Of a stretch of DNA of 47,848 nt, positions 1 through 7,721 are shown piece after piece. Position numbers and translations under genes: made by a program. The DNA comes from Motiliproteus sp963974645 (GTDB taxonomy: Bacteria > Pseudomonadota > Gammaproteobacteria > Pseudomonadales > Balneatricaceae). Location: assembly GCA_963974645.1 (NCBI GenBank), contig CAXBEA010000017.1, forward strand, positions 1-47,848. The letters are read 5' to 3'. Below the pieces are notes generated by a model. The model was not told the DNA's origin. It did no database searches and saw only the letters and a program-made list of their open reading frames with translations. How positions within the stretch are numbered: position 1 is the stretch's first letter; the number at the start of each line of letters is the position of its first letter.

Positions 1-2141
1 CCGTAGTAGCCTTCTTTGAGGGCGTCGAAGAGGTTGGCGGCGGAGTGGATTTCGCCATCGTATTCGATCTCGTCGTTACCCTTGAAGTTGACGCTACTGC
101 CGTCTTCCAGAGTGAATTGATAGGTGGTTTTTTCCAGATCCTGCTCTTTGACAAGTACGCCTTGGAAGGCTTCTGGATTGAAGCGGAACGTGGTGCAGCC
201 TTTTAATCCCTGATCGTAGGCATAAACGTAAATATCCTTGAAGTCATCGTAGGGATAGTCAGTGGGCACGTTGGCTGTTTTGGAAATTGAAGAGTCGATC
301 CATGTTTGCGCCGCGGCCTGGACATCAACGTGTTGTTGCGGCGTGATATCTTCGGCGGTGATGAAGTAATCCGGCAGCTTTTCCTCGGCTTTGTCGCTGT
401 AGGGCATCGCGCTAGCATTGATCAGTTCGCGATAGGCGAGCAGTTCATAAGAGAAAACATCGACTTTCTCTTTGCTCTTCTTGCCCTCACGGATTACGTT
501 TCGCGCATAGTGGTGGGCAAAGCTGGGCTCGATGCCGTTGCTGGCGTTGTTGCCGACCGATAGCGAGATCGTTCCTGTAGGCGCAATGGAGCTGTGGTGG
601 GTGAAACGGCAGCCTTTGTCGGCAAGTGCTTCGATCAGCTGAGCATCCTCTTGGGCAACTTTTTGCATGTAGCGACTGTATTTGGCGTGCAGTACTTTGC
701 CCTTTACCTTGTCGCCGAGTTTGAAACCGTCTGCAATCATCTCGGGACGCTTGCGTAGCATTTCGCCGGTGACGTCGAACTCTTGATTCATGATCGGTGC
801 TGGACCCTTCTCCTCAGCGAGCTGCAGGCCTGCACGCCAACCAGTCATCGCCAGCTCTTTGGTAACCTTTTCGGCAAAGGCGACGGAGGCTGCATCGCCA
901 TATTGCATCTGGAGCATGGTGGCACTGGAACCCAGTCCCAGGTAGCCCATGCCATGGCGGCGCTTGGATTCAATCTCTTCGCGTTGTTGAGGTAGAGGTA
1001 AGCCATTGATCTCGACTACGTTATCCAGCATGCGGGTAAAAATGGTGATGGTTTTGCGGTAGCCGTCCCAGTCGAAGCGGGCATTGTCGGTGAAGGGGTC
1101 CAGCACAAAACGGGTCAGGTTGATCGAACCGAGCAGGCAGCTGCCGTAAGGAGGTAGGGGCTGCTCGCCGCAGGGGTTAGTTGCGCGGATGTTTTCGCAG
1201 AACCAGTTGTTATTCTGCTCATTGACCTTGTCGATCAGGATAAAGCCGGGCTCGGCAAAGTCGTAGGTGGAGGTCATGATGACGTTCCACAGCTGTTGCG
1301 CGCGCAGGGTCTTGGAGATGCGGCAAGCGACTAAGCCTGTATCGTTGGTGACGTAGTCCTCTTTAGTCGGCCACTCGCGCCAGATGATACTGTCACTGTC
1401 GTTAATGTCGATGCTATCGCGTGCGACCTCTTTCTTCGTCAACGGGAAGGCCAGTTTCCAGTCTGCATCGTCTTTAACGGCTTGGATAAACTCATCGGTG
1501 ATCAGTAGTGACAGGTTGAACTGGCGCAGTCGGCCGTCTTCGCGCTTGGCGCGGATAAAATCGACCACATCGGGATGGCCGATGTCGAAGGTGGCCATTT
1601 GCGCACCACGGCGACCACCGGCAGAGGACACGGTGAAGCACATCTTGTCGAAGATATCCATGAACGATAGCGGGCCTGAGGTGTAGGCACCGGCACCTGA
1701 AACGTACGCATTCTTGGGGCGTAGGGTCGAGAACTCGTAGCCGATACCGCAGCCGGCTTTAAGCGTCAGGCCCGCTTCCAGGTTTTTACCGAGAATATCG
1801 TCCATCGAATCGGTGATGGTGCCCGAGACTGTGCAGTTGATGGTGGAGGTGGCAGGTTTGTGCTCCTGGGCGCCGGCGTTAGACATGACGCGGCCAGCAG
1901 GTACGGCTCCGCGGCGTAGAGCCCATAAAAATTGCTCCTGCCAATGCTGTTGCAATTTTTTGCTGGTCTCGACTTCCGACAGTGCCTTGGCGACACGACG
2001 AAAGGTCGCATCGATATCCTGATCTAGGAGTTGGCCATCTTTAGATTTGAGCCGATATTTCGAATCCCAAATATCCAGTGAGGCGGCTTGAAGAGGGATC
2101 TCTTTTTCTTTGGATGTTACGACCTGAAGGGTGGCAGTCAT
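1..2141 (-). CDS. nrdJ: Adenosylcobalamin-dependent (class II) ribonucleotide reductase, 3' end cut by window edge
   Basis: Reduces ribonucleotides to deoxyribonucleotides using a radical made from adenosylcobalamin, so no NrdB-type radical subunit is needed. The reading frame is open from an ATG at 2141 to the window edge (about 713 residues). Visible family marks are the first redox cysteine in the INCTVSGTI stretch (Cys103), the AGCGIGYEFSTLRP and SSAGGRRGAQM blocks, and the active-site signature N322-P-C324-G-E326 followed by QPLPPYGSCLLGSINLT. The HHSSIAPTGTISL and KGCTTFRFN segments lie nearer the C terminus. From memory, the visible end (KEGYYG) is close to where the large polypeptide of the Pseudomonas split enzyme (NrdJa) stops, so a separate small NrdJb could follow outside the window; this cannot be checked here. 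A candidate NrdR box lies about 300 bp upstream. Class and identity are secure. Confidence 0.97.
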   Translation of the reverse strand, partial: MTATLQVVTSKEKEIPLQAASLDIWDSKYRLKSKDGQLLDQDIDATFRRVAKALSEVETSKKLQQHWQEQFLWALRRGAVPAGRVMSNAGAQEHKPATSTINCTVSGTITDSMDDILGKNLEAGLTLKAGCGIGYEFSTLRPKNAYVSGAGAYTSGPLSFMDIFDKMCFTVSSAGGRRGAQMATFDIGHPDVVDFIRAKREDGRLRQFNLSLLITDEFIQAVKDDADWKLAFPLTKKEVARDSIDINDSDSIIWREWPTKEDYVTNDTGLVACRISKTLRAQQLWNVIMTSTYDFAEPGFILIDKVNEQNNNWFCENIRATNPCGEQPLPPYGSCLLGSINLTRFVLDPFTDNARFDWDGYRKTITIFTRMLDNVVEINGLPLPQQREEIESKRRHGMGYLGLGSSATMLQMQYGDAASVAFAEKVTKELAMTGWRAGLQLAEEKGPAPIMNQEFDVTGEMLRKRPEMIADGFKLGDKVKGKVLHAKYSRYMQKVAQEDAQLIEALADKGCRFTHHSSIAPTGTISLSVGNNASNGIEPSFAHHYARNVIREGKKSKEKVDVFSYELLAYRELINASAMPYSDKAEEKLPDYFITAEDITPQQHVDVQAAAQTWIDSSISKTANVPTDYPYDDFKDIYVYAYDQGLKGCTTFRFNPEAFQGVLVKEQDLEKTTYQFTLEDGSSVNFKGNDEIEYDGEIHSAANLFDALKEGYY

Positions 2142-2514
2142 TTGCGTAGGGCCTTATTCCTGATGTAACTGGATTTTTGTAAAAATTCGTACACTCGTTA
2201 GCGAGGTGACGCGTGGGTGTTGGCAGATATTGTATGTCCGTGAGTTGTTTGGGCACAACATGTAGGTTTTCATCAAAAAATGCTCAACTCCGTCAGAAAA
2301 TTGACCGCTAGCCGATCGGTTTTTAATCAGGGTTATCAGCCATCATCAAGGCGGGTAAGTGGTCGCTTACTAATGTCAAAAAAAGGAATTACCAGTATTC
2401 TTTTAATTCCAATTTAATATATGCGTATTGTTTGTGCAGGCACTATATCTGGTGTCTTGGCGATCGCAGGCTACTAGCTGTAGTGCGTTTTGTCGTCTGG
2501 GTTGGCAATTACTT
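2142..2514. other. Intergenic region upstream of nrdJ
   Basis: No convincing gene. The stretch is the leader and promoter region of nrdJ. It holds an NrdR-like palindrome (2440-2455) and, closer to the gene, a weak minus-strand promoter candidate (-35 TTGTGC at 2258-2253, 18-bp spacer, -10 TACAAT at 2234-2229). I looked for a cobalamin riboswitch, which would suit a B12-dependent enzyme, and saw no B12-box-like element. Confidence 0.5.
2440..2455 (-). promoter_or_regulatory. Candidate NrdR box upstream of nrdJ
   Basis: Read on the minus strand, ACACCAGATATAGTGC matches 13 of 16 positions of the NrdR consensus as I know it (ACACWATATATWGTGT). NrdR represses ribonucleotide reductase genes, and nrdJ is the only gene this site could serve. 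NrdR usually binds a pair of boxes. A second, much poorer AT-rich half-match (ACGCATATATT on the minus strand, around 2415-2427) sits about 28 bp away, so the pair is incomplete. Confidence 0.45.
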
Positions 2515-2546
2515 AAAATAACAAAAAGGCCACACGAAGGTGGCCT
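2515..2546 (-). terminator. Rho-independent terminator of the amino-acid ABC operon
   Basis: On the minus strand a perfect 7-bp stem AGGCCAC/GTGGCCT with a six-base loop is followed by TTTTTGTTATTTT. It lies about 37 bp beyond the stop of the ABC ATPase gene and ends transcription before the nrdJ control region. Confidence 0.85.
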
Positions 2547-2582
2547 ATGGGCGAATACTGTCAAGGAGGGTTAATCAGGTCG

Positions 2583-3353
2583 TTACAAAATTTGCCCCAA
2601 GAATTTTTGTAGCCTCTCGTTGGTTGTGCTGTCGAAGAAGCGTTCGGGTGTTTCCTCTACGATCAGCTCTCCCTCTTCCATGAATACCACCCTGTCCGCG
2701 ACTTCACGGGCGAACCCCATTTCGTGGGTGACCACGACCATGGTCATACCCTCTTTAGCCAGGCTCTTCATGACGTCCAAGACTTCACCGACCATCTCTG
2801 GATCCAAGGCGCTGGTGGGTTCGTCGAACAACATGATCATCGGCATCATTGCCAGCGCCCGAGCGATGGCTACGCGCTGCTGTTGGCCGCCCGATAGTTG
2901 GGAAGGAAAACTGTCCATACGCTCAGCTAGACCGACCTTGTAGAGCAGTTCTCGGCCTCGCTCGAGGGCCTCTTCACGGGATTTTTTTAGTACCCGCATC
3001 GGCGCCAAAATAACGTTCTCAAGGGCGGTCTTATGTGGAAATAGATTGAACGACTGGAACACCATGCCGACCTCGGCACGCACTCTGTTAATGTCCGTAC
3101 CCTTATCGGTCAGGTGTATACCATCGATGCGGATGTCGCCCTTGGATATGGTCTCGAGCTGATTCAGGGTGCGTAGAAAGGTGGATTTTCCCGAGCCGCT
3201 GGGGCCGACGATAACCACCACTTCTCCCTTATTAACGCTGAGAGAGACTCTTTTCAGGGCGTGGCAGCCGTTGGGATAAATCTTATCGATATCACGGGCA
3301 ACGATAATGCTTGGATCTATATGTTCAGTCACTGGCGGAGAGCCTCTTTTCAA
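2583..3353 (-). CDS. Polar amino-acid ABC transporter ATP-binding protein (GlnQ/HisP family)
   Basis: Cytoplasmic ATPase that powers uptake of a polar amino acid. Walker A is GPSGSGKST (residues 50-58), the Q-loop is at MVFQSFNLFPH, the ABC signature LSGGQQQR is at 153-160, Walker B IMLFDEP ends at Asp177-Glu178, the D-loop is SALD, and the switch histidine is His210 in VTHEMGF. Length is about 250 residues, normal for the family. The gene overlaps the end of the permease gene. The longest frame starts with ATG at 3353, but a GTG at 3332 (protein starting VTEHIDPS), preceded by AGAGG, fits the family N terminus equally well, so the start is open. It is the last gene of an SBP-permease-ATPase operon and is followed by a clear terminator. 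The substrate cannot be fixed from sequence. Confidence 0.95.
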   Translation of the reverse strand: MKRGSPPVTEHIDPSIIVARDIDKIYPNGCHALKRVSLSVNKGEVVVIVGPSGSGKSTFLRTLNQLETISKGDIRIDGIHLTDKGTDINRVRAEVGMVFQSFNLFPHKTALENVILAPMRVLKKSREEALERGRELLYKVGLAERMDSFPSQLSGGQQQRVAIARALAMMPMIMLFDEPTSALDPEMVGEVLDVMKSLAKEGMTMVVVTHEMGFAREVADRVVFMEEGELIVEETPERFFDSTTNERLQKFLGQIL

Positions 3354-4275
3354 GTTTCTGCACTAGCCAGGAAAGGCCGCCGGTCAATATCAGGTAAAGC
3401 AGGGCAACGGTAAACCAAACTTCGAAAGGCGCAAACGTCGAGTTAACGACCTCGCGTCCGGCTTTGCTCAGGTCGGTAATCGAGATCACAGATACCAGCG
3501 AGGAGTCCTTGATCAGGTTGATAAACTGGCCTGCCATCGGCGGTAAGGTGCGCTTGAATGCTTGTGGCAGGATGACGTAGATCATCGCTTGGACGTAGTT
3601 CATCCCTAAGCTGCGGGCGGCCTCCATCTGGCCTGGGGCAATCGACTGGATGCCGGAGCGGATGATTTCGGCGATGTAGGCGCCGGTAAACACCGCTAGC
3701 GCGGCAACACCCGCAGTGAAGCGATCAAGATCGAACACGGTGCCGATAAAGAAATAGAAGATAAAGATTTGCACCAGCAGCGGTGTGCCTCGTACCAGCT
3801 CGATGTAACTGATCGATAGGTTGCGCAGTGCCGGGTTGTTGGAAATTCTGGCAAGACCCGTGAACAGGCCGATGATTACTGCAAATAGCAGCGATACGAT
3901 CGACAGCTTCAGGGTCATGATCAGACCCCAGGTAAGCGGACCTATCCGCCAGTTATCTATCCCGGCGATCACGTCGCCTTCGAACACCATGTCGCCATCA
4001 GCTACTTCGAGCAGATCGAAGGATTTGATGGTTTGGGGTTCATCGCCATTGTCGGGAATGACAGTCAGTGTCTTATTGTTTTTACTGAGTTTAATGGAAC
4101 CATCAAAGGGCGCTTTGATCGCTTCAGGTTCGGTGTTTATCAGATACTGAGGAATCCGTTCCCAGCGCCAGGTGTAATCGATGCTTTTACTGGAGAAGTA
4201 GACTCCGCTGCCGATCCCAAATAGGATCATAACGAAAACGATATTCCAGAACGTGTTGTTGTACTGCTTATCCAT
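3325..4275 (-). CDS. Polar amino-acid ABC transporter permease (HisM/GlnP family) with a periplasmic insertion
   Basis: Inner-membrane channel subunit of the importer. A first membrane helix (about residues 9-29) is followed by roughly 80 hydrophilic residues (about 33-112), then the usual hydrophobic core. The core carries the EAA loop that docks the ATPase (APGQMEAARSLGMNYVQAM, then LPQAFKRTLPPMAGQ). At 316 residues it is about 90 longer than the common 220-230-residue permeases of this family, and the excess is the segment between helix 1 and helix 2. That segment has a pattern (APFDGSI near 55-61, then VADGDMVFEGDVIAG at 91-105) that resembles the turns of lipoyl/biotinyl-type barrel-sandwich domains. 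This resemblance is my reading only. Only one permease gene is present, so the channel is probably a homodimer. Confidence 0.93.
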   Translation of the reverse strand: MDKQYNNTFWNIVFVMILFGIGSGVYFSSKSIDYTWRWERIPQYLINTEPEAIKAPFDGSIKLSKNNKTLTVIPDNGDEPQTIKSFDLLEVADGDMVFEGDVIAGIDNWRIGPLTWGLIMTLKLSIVSLLFAVIIGLFTGLARISNNPALRNLSISYIELVRGTPLLVQIFIFYFFIGTVFDLDRFTAGVAALAVFTGAYIAEIIRSGIQSIAPGQMEAARSLGMNYVQAMIYVILPQAFKRTLPPMAGQFINLIKDSSLVSVISITDLSKAGREVVNSTFAPFEVWFTVALLYLILTGGLSWLVQKLEKRLSASD

Positions 4276-4412
4276 GAATAGCTCGGATTCCAGTAAGAAG
4301 TAGTTGTCTTGCCTTGATGGCGATGCCGGTAGCTTGTTGATGTCCGCTAGGCTGATCCGGATGTTTCCGGATTAGCCTCTTAAAAGGGCCCAGTTGAGGC
4401 CCTCTTATGCGT

Positions 4413-5219
4413 TTACTGAACGGTTTTCAGCCAGGCATCGCTATCAAACCATTTGCTGTAGATTTTGTCGTAGGTGCCGTCACCTTTGACCTGAGCCAGG
4501 AAGTTATTAAGAAAGTTCATAAAATCCGGATCGCCTTTGCGAACAGCCCAGCCTAGCGGTTCATAGGTGAAGGAGTCATCAAGATGGGTCACCTTACCGC
4601 TGTTTTGCGCACTGTAGATGGCATTGAAAGGCAAGTCATAGACGAATGCATGCGCATTGCCGTTGACGACCTCTAGTGCGCCTTCAGATTCGGTTTCAAA
4701 CAGACGAATGTTGGCCTTGCCGATATATTTCTTGGTCGCGATATTGCCGGTGGTGCCTAGCTTGGTAGCAACGATATATTTTGGATCGTTGAGATCACGG
4801 TAGCTCTTGATGCTGTCCGCAAGCTCGGGGCGAATCAGAACGGTCTGACCTACGACGATGTAAGGGTTAGCAAAATTGACTTTGAGGTTGCGCTCAGAGG
4901 TCACAGTCATACCGGACATGATGATGTCGCACTTGCCGGTTAACAGGGCAGGGATGATGCCGTCCCAAGCGGTGTTGCGCAGGTCTAGCTTTACTTTCAT
5001 CGCCTTCGCCATCTCTTTGGCTATATCAACATCGAAGCCAACGATTTGACCGTTTTTATTACGCATCTCAAACGGCATGTAGCCCGCTTCCATACACACC
5101 TGGAGTTCGCCACGGGTGATGATGTCGTTCAGCGTTGAGGTTTCCCACAGGGCGTTGTTCGCCGCCATGCCCAGAGTGGACGTGAGCATCAGCGATGCTG
5201 CGATCAGCATTTTTCTCAT
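4413..5219 (-). CDS. Periplasmic amino-acid-binding protein of the ABC importer
   Basis: Family 3 extracellular solute-binding protein that captures the amino acid in the periplasm and hands it to the permease. The chosen ATG at 5219 gives 268 residues and a clean Sec signal peptide (MRKML, a hydrophobic run, TLGMAA) with cleavage near residue 20. The mature part has family blocks: ITRGELQVCMEAGYMPFE, IVGFDVDIAKEMAKAM, WDGIIPALLTGKCDIIMSGMT and TSERNLKVNFANPYI. The frame stays open upstream to 5288, but that extension is not signal-like and runs over a direct repeat that looks regulatory. First gene of the operon; the gap of about 137 bp to the permease is typical when the binding protein is made in excess. 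Confidence 0.95.
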   Translation of the reverse strand: MRKMLIAASLMLTSTLGMAANNALWETSTLNDIITRGELQVCMEAGYMPFEMRNKNGQIVGFDVDIAKEMAKAMKVKLDLRNTAWDGIIPALLTGKCDIIMSGMTVTSERNLKVNFANPYIVVGQTVLIRPELADSIKSYRDLNDPKYIVATKLGTTGNIATKKYIGKANIRLFETESEGALEVVNGNAHAFVYDLPFNAIYSAQNSGKVTHLDDSFTYEPLGWAVRKGDPDFMNFLNNFLAQVKGDGTYDKIYSKWFDSDAWLKTVQ

Positions 5220-5254
5220 TATTTTCTCGCTTTGTTGAGGGGGGAAATAAGCAC

Positions 5255-5286
5255 AATATTTTGCACGCATTGTGAATATATTGCAC
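5255..5286. promoter_or_regulatory. Direct repeat AATATWTTGCAC, possible operator of the ABC operon
   Basis: AATATTTTGCAC (5255-5266) and AATATATTGCAC (5275-5286) are spaced exactly 20 bp apart, two helical turns, 36 to 67 bp upstream of the binding-protein start. The second copy lies within an inverted repeat TGTG-N9-CACA (5271-5287). The arrangement suits a transcription-factor site over the promoter. I could not assign it to a known regulator. Confidence 0.35.
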
Positions 5287-5425
5287 ACATAAATTATCCG
5301 AAAGGACGGGTTTTCCGTAAGGTGTCGGCTAAAAATAGCTTGAAAACCAGAGATTGTCGCTCTATAGCGCAGATATTCGGCGGTGCCGGTTTTTCTTGAA
5401 GTGGTGGCAGTTAAATTTAAACGCG

Positions 5426-5993
5426 CTATTTGAAGCTGAATATCAACGCGTCAGAGACGCTTTTATGCTCAGCAGAGCCCTGATTGAATAAAGCATAACT
5501 ATTAGGGTCGCTGCGCGCTGAAGACCAGAGCCACACATCAACGTTGTAGTCGGCTTCAGTAATCATGCAGGTTTTAAAATCGCCACCTTGACCCAGGTTT
5601 GAGGCCAGTCAGTATTTCTCTTTGTTGTGAGCGATCAGGTAAAGATCTGGCTGTCCACCGGGAAGAATCTCCAGTGCGGTAAAATAGGGAGCCTTGATCA
5701 CGGCTTGGCCATTGACCTGGGCTTTGCGAGTAGCGAGGTTCTTGAAAAATTCAGGTGCGGTGAAGTAGTGTTTTTTTTCACCCAGACTTTTTCAGTTCTA
5801 GCTTGTACGTTTGGCCTGCTTTGAACTCAAGGTCGGCGTCGTACTCAAACTCATTCATGTTGACAGTGATGGTCTTCATCGCTTTCCAGTCAGCCGCTTT
5901 AACGATCTCTGCGTAGTTTTCTACGTGACCATCTGCGCTGGTGCCGGCAGCTAGGGCCAGAGCCATGGCGCCAGCAAGGATTGATCGTTGTTA
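5426..5993 (-). pseudogene. Broken chimeric reading frame: cupredoxin-like start joined to an ethylbenzene-dehydrogenase-like tail
   Basis: Reading minus, an intact-looking export signal (RSILAGAMALALAAG) has no usable start: a TAA lies in frame just upstream (5993-5991) and the only ATG (5966) has no ribosome-binding site. The frame continues as a cupredoxin-like protein (TITVNMNEFEYDADLEFKAG, then LELKKSG). It breaks at a GGG (plus strand 5781-5783). Removing one G restores KSGEKKHYFTAPEFF, which carries the first copper-ligand histidine of such proteins. The new frame runs through KAPYFTALEILPGGQPDLYL, meets a TGA at 5611-5609, and continues in the same frame as DFKTCMITEADYNVDVWLWS, SARSDPN and SDALIFSFK to a TAG at 5428-5426. 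The last part resembles haem-binding ethylbenzene-dehydrogenase-type domains. The copper-binding Cys-His-Met end is missing. I infer an internal deletion that joined two genes, followed by decay. Decay is well supported; the tail family is tentative. Confidence 0.65.
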
Positions 5994-6123
5994 GGCGCTA
6001 GTTAAAATCTTATTTTTAATCTGGATCAGCTGACTGCTGATGTTTCTGGCTGTCTCTGGTTCCGTTTTGTTGTTAATAGTTGTTAGTGTCTGCCTCACTT
6101 TACTGTATCGGCTGGCTATCAGC

Positions 6124-6300
6124 CTAGACTGAATCTGAGGATTCGTCAGTAGCTCCTGGTTTCCACTGGATCTGATTTCTCCTCTGTTCTTTGGCTTGAT
6201 AGAGGAGGCTGTCAGCGCATTCTTATGATGAGCAGTGGAGTGTTGCTCTGCGCTGAAGATGTCACTGAGATCGACTCGGCCGAAACCCAGGGGTAACCAA
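6124..6300 (-). pseudogene. Remnant of a GGDEF (diguanylate cyclase-type) C terminus
   Basis: Minus-strand frame ending at TAG 6126-6124 reads ADSLLYQAKEQRRNQIQWK, which fits the last helix of GGDEF domains (typically ADxALYxAKxxGRN). The residues expected just before it (VDLSDIFSAEQHSTAHHKNA) are in a different frame, about 6300-6221, with a TAA directly upstream of the helix segment in its own frame. So only the end of the domain remains, and it is frameshifted. There is no GGDEF signature motif and no start. The similarity is short, so confidence is moderate. Confidence 0.45.
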
Positions 6301-6392
6301 TTAATAGCTGCACTTCTGAGTGGTTTTTTAGGGGGCCTGGTTGCGAGTTCCCCGGCATAAATCGTTACTGATTGGTGGTTGTGCTCTATCCA

Positions 6393-6953
6393 TTAGTTTG
6401 TGGGATGCTGAGGCTGATCTCTATCGCCTGTCAGGTCAACATGGCGGAGCGGGAACGTCTGATGCTTACGGTCAGAAAAATAAAACCTCAGGGCGTTGAT
6501 CACTGTTCTGAAGGCGATCTGATCCCAGGGGATCTCATGTTCGGCGAACAGCTGGGCTTCAAGCGTTTCCTCTCCTGCCGCAAACTGGGGTTGGCTAAGC
6601 TCTGCGAGGTAAAACATCTGTACCTGATTGATCGGGGTGATGCTGGTAATCGTGTAAAGCGATTTAAGCTCAACCTCGGCGCAGGCTTCCTCGAGGGTTT
6701 CTCGCATTGCGCCCTCACGCGTTGTCTCAGCGTTTTCCATAAATCCGGCGGGAAGGGTCCAGAGCCCGTAGCCAGGTTCTATGGCGCGTTTGCATAGCAG
6801 TACTTTATCTTGGTAAAAGGGCAGGCAGCCAGCGATGATACGGGGGTTTTGGTAATGAATGGTATCGCATTGAAGGCAAACGTAGCGGGGGCGGTTGTCG
6901 CCTTCCGGAATTCTTTGATGAACGGCGGCGCCGCACTGGCTGCAGTAATTCAT
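6393..6953 (-). CDS. Nudix hydrolase with N-terminal zinc ribbon
   Basis: Hydrolyses a nucleoside diphosphate linked to another group; the exact substrate is not known. The N terminus has a zinc-ribbon pattern (CSQC at residues 4-7, then CLQC about 23 residues later). The Nudix box is GFMENAETTREGAMRETLEE, with the RE-x2-EE metal ligands intact. The order zinc ribbon, HYQNPR linker, Nudix box is common in gammaproteobacteria. At 186 residues the length is normal. The start at 6953 has a good AGGAGAG eight bases upstream. It diverges from the second Nudix gene at 7083. Downstream lies the decayed 5.4-6.3 kb zone. Confidence 0.92.
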   Translation of the reverse strand: MNYCSQCGAAVHQRIPEGDNRPRYVCLQCDTIHYQNPRIIAGCLPFYQDKVLLCKRAIEPGYGLWTLPAGFMENAETTREGAMRETLEEACAEVELKSLYTITSITPINQVQMFYLAELSQPQFAAGEETLEAQLFAEHEIPWDQIAFRTVINALRFYFSDRKHQTFPLRHVDLTGDRDQPQHPTN

Positions 6954-7082
6954 GGCGGTACTCTCCTGCTGGTGATGCGGATAATGGATAAAGATCTTAT
7001 TTCAAGGTTCTATCCGGCGGGCGGCTCGGGCTATGATGTATGAAAAAACATATCCTGATCAAGCGCCGGTGTTGATTCTTTT

Positions 7083-7709
7083 ATGGCTACAGTAACCCAA
7101 TTGAGCTGTCTTGGCGCCGACCTGCTCGGTTTGCTGGAGCAGGGGGTGCGGTCGCAGCCTAAGCGTAAGCTGCCACAGCGACTGCCGGAGGCAGGTGTTC
7201 TGGTTGCGTTGACGGATGACCCGTTCAGCCCTGAAGTTGTGTTGACGCGCCGCGCCGGTCGGTTATCCAGTCATGCGGGCGAGGTGGCTTTTCCAGGAGG
7301 CAAGCGCGATCCAGAAGATAAGAGTGTGTTGGCAACTGCGCTGCGTGAGTCGTATGAGGAAGTTGGCTTGCACCCAGGCGAGGTGCGGGTTGTAGGCGCG
7401 CTCAACCAGGTTGTGTCTAAACATGGCTTTCTCGTGACGCCTTATCTGGGGGTGATTTCGGCAAAGATCGAACTGGTGCCTAATCCGGACGAGTTGGAAA
7501 GTTTGTTCCGAGTGCCGCTACGTTTCTTGCTTGACCCGCAGCATCTACAGTTGGAAAGACTAAATTTTGAGGGCAGGGAGGCGCACATGCCGCGATATGA
7601 TTACCAGGGATATGTTATTTGGGGGTTGACGGCCTATGTGCTGGTGGAGCTTTTAAATCAAGGGCTTAAAGCCGATCTGCCGCTACAGCGGCGGCCGGAA
7701 ACACGTTAA
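7083..7709 (+). CDS. Nudix hydrolase, probable coenzyme A pyrophosphatase (NudL type)
   Basis: Predicted to cut CoA or acyl-CoA to 3'-phosphoadenosine 5'-phosphate and phosphopantetheine derivatives. It carries the CoA-pyrophosphatase signature directly before the Nudix box (LSSHAGEVAFPGGKRDPED), and the box continues with ALRESYEEVGL, keeping the catalytic REx2EE pattern. 208 residues, close to E. coli NudL. The ATG at 7083 has only a weak ribosome-binding site. The carbonic-anhydrase-family gene follows after 12 bp, so the two are probably co-transcribed. Confidence 0.92.
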   Translation: MATVTQLSCLGADLLGLLEQGVRSQPKRKLPQRLPEAGVLVALTDDPFSPEVVLTRRAGRLSSHAGEVAFPGGKRDPEDKSVLATALRESYEEVGLHPGEVRVVGALNQVVSKHGFLVTPYLGVISAKIELVPNPDELESLFRVPLRFLLDPQHLQLERLNFEGREAHMPRYDYQGYVIWGLTAYVLVELLNQGLKADLPLQRRPETR

Positions 7710-7721
7710 GGGAAGGCTACT

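Noticed and set aside
2412..2427. Second NrdR box
   Set aside because: Only about half the positions match and the spacing to the first box (about 28 bp centre to centre) is not the usual one.
2142..2514. Cobalamin riboswitch before nrdJ
   Set aside because: No B12-box-like sequence or matching fold was seen by eye on the minus strand; a covariance search would settle it.
5271..5287. ArgR box before the amino-acid binding protein
   Set aside because: TGAATATATTGCA resembles one ArgR half but the second half and spacing do not fit the consensus.
5609..5611. TGA inside the cupredoxin-like frame read as selenocysteine
   Set aside because: A frameshift lies upstream and the start is lost, so ordinary decay explains it; no hairpin like a bacterial SECIS is evident directly after it.
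5627..5824. 65-codon plus-strand frame
   Set aside because: It is antisense to the recognisable pseudogene and has no ribosome-binding site or family resemblance.
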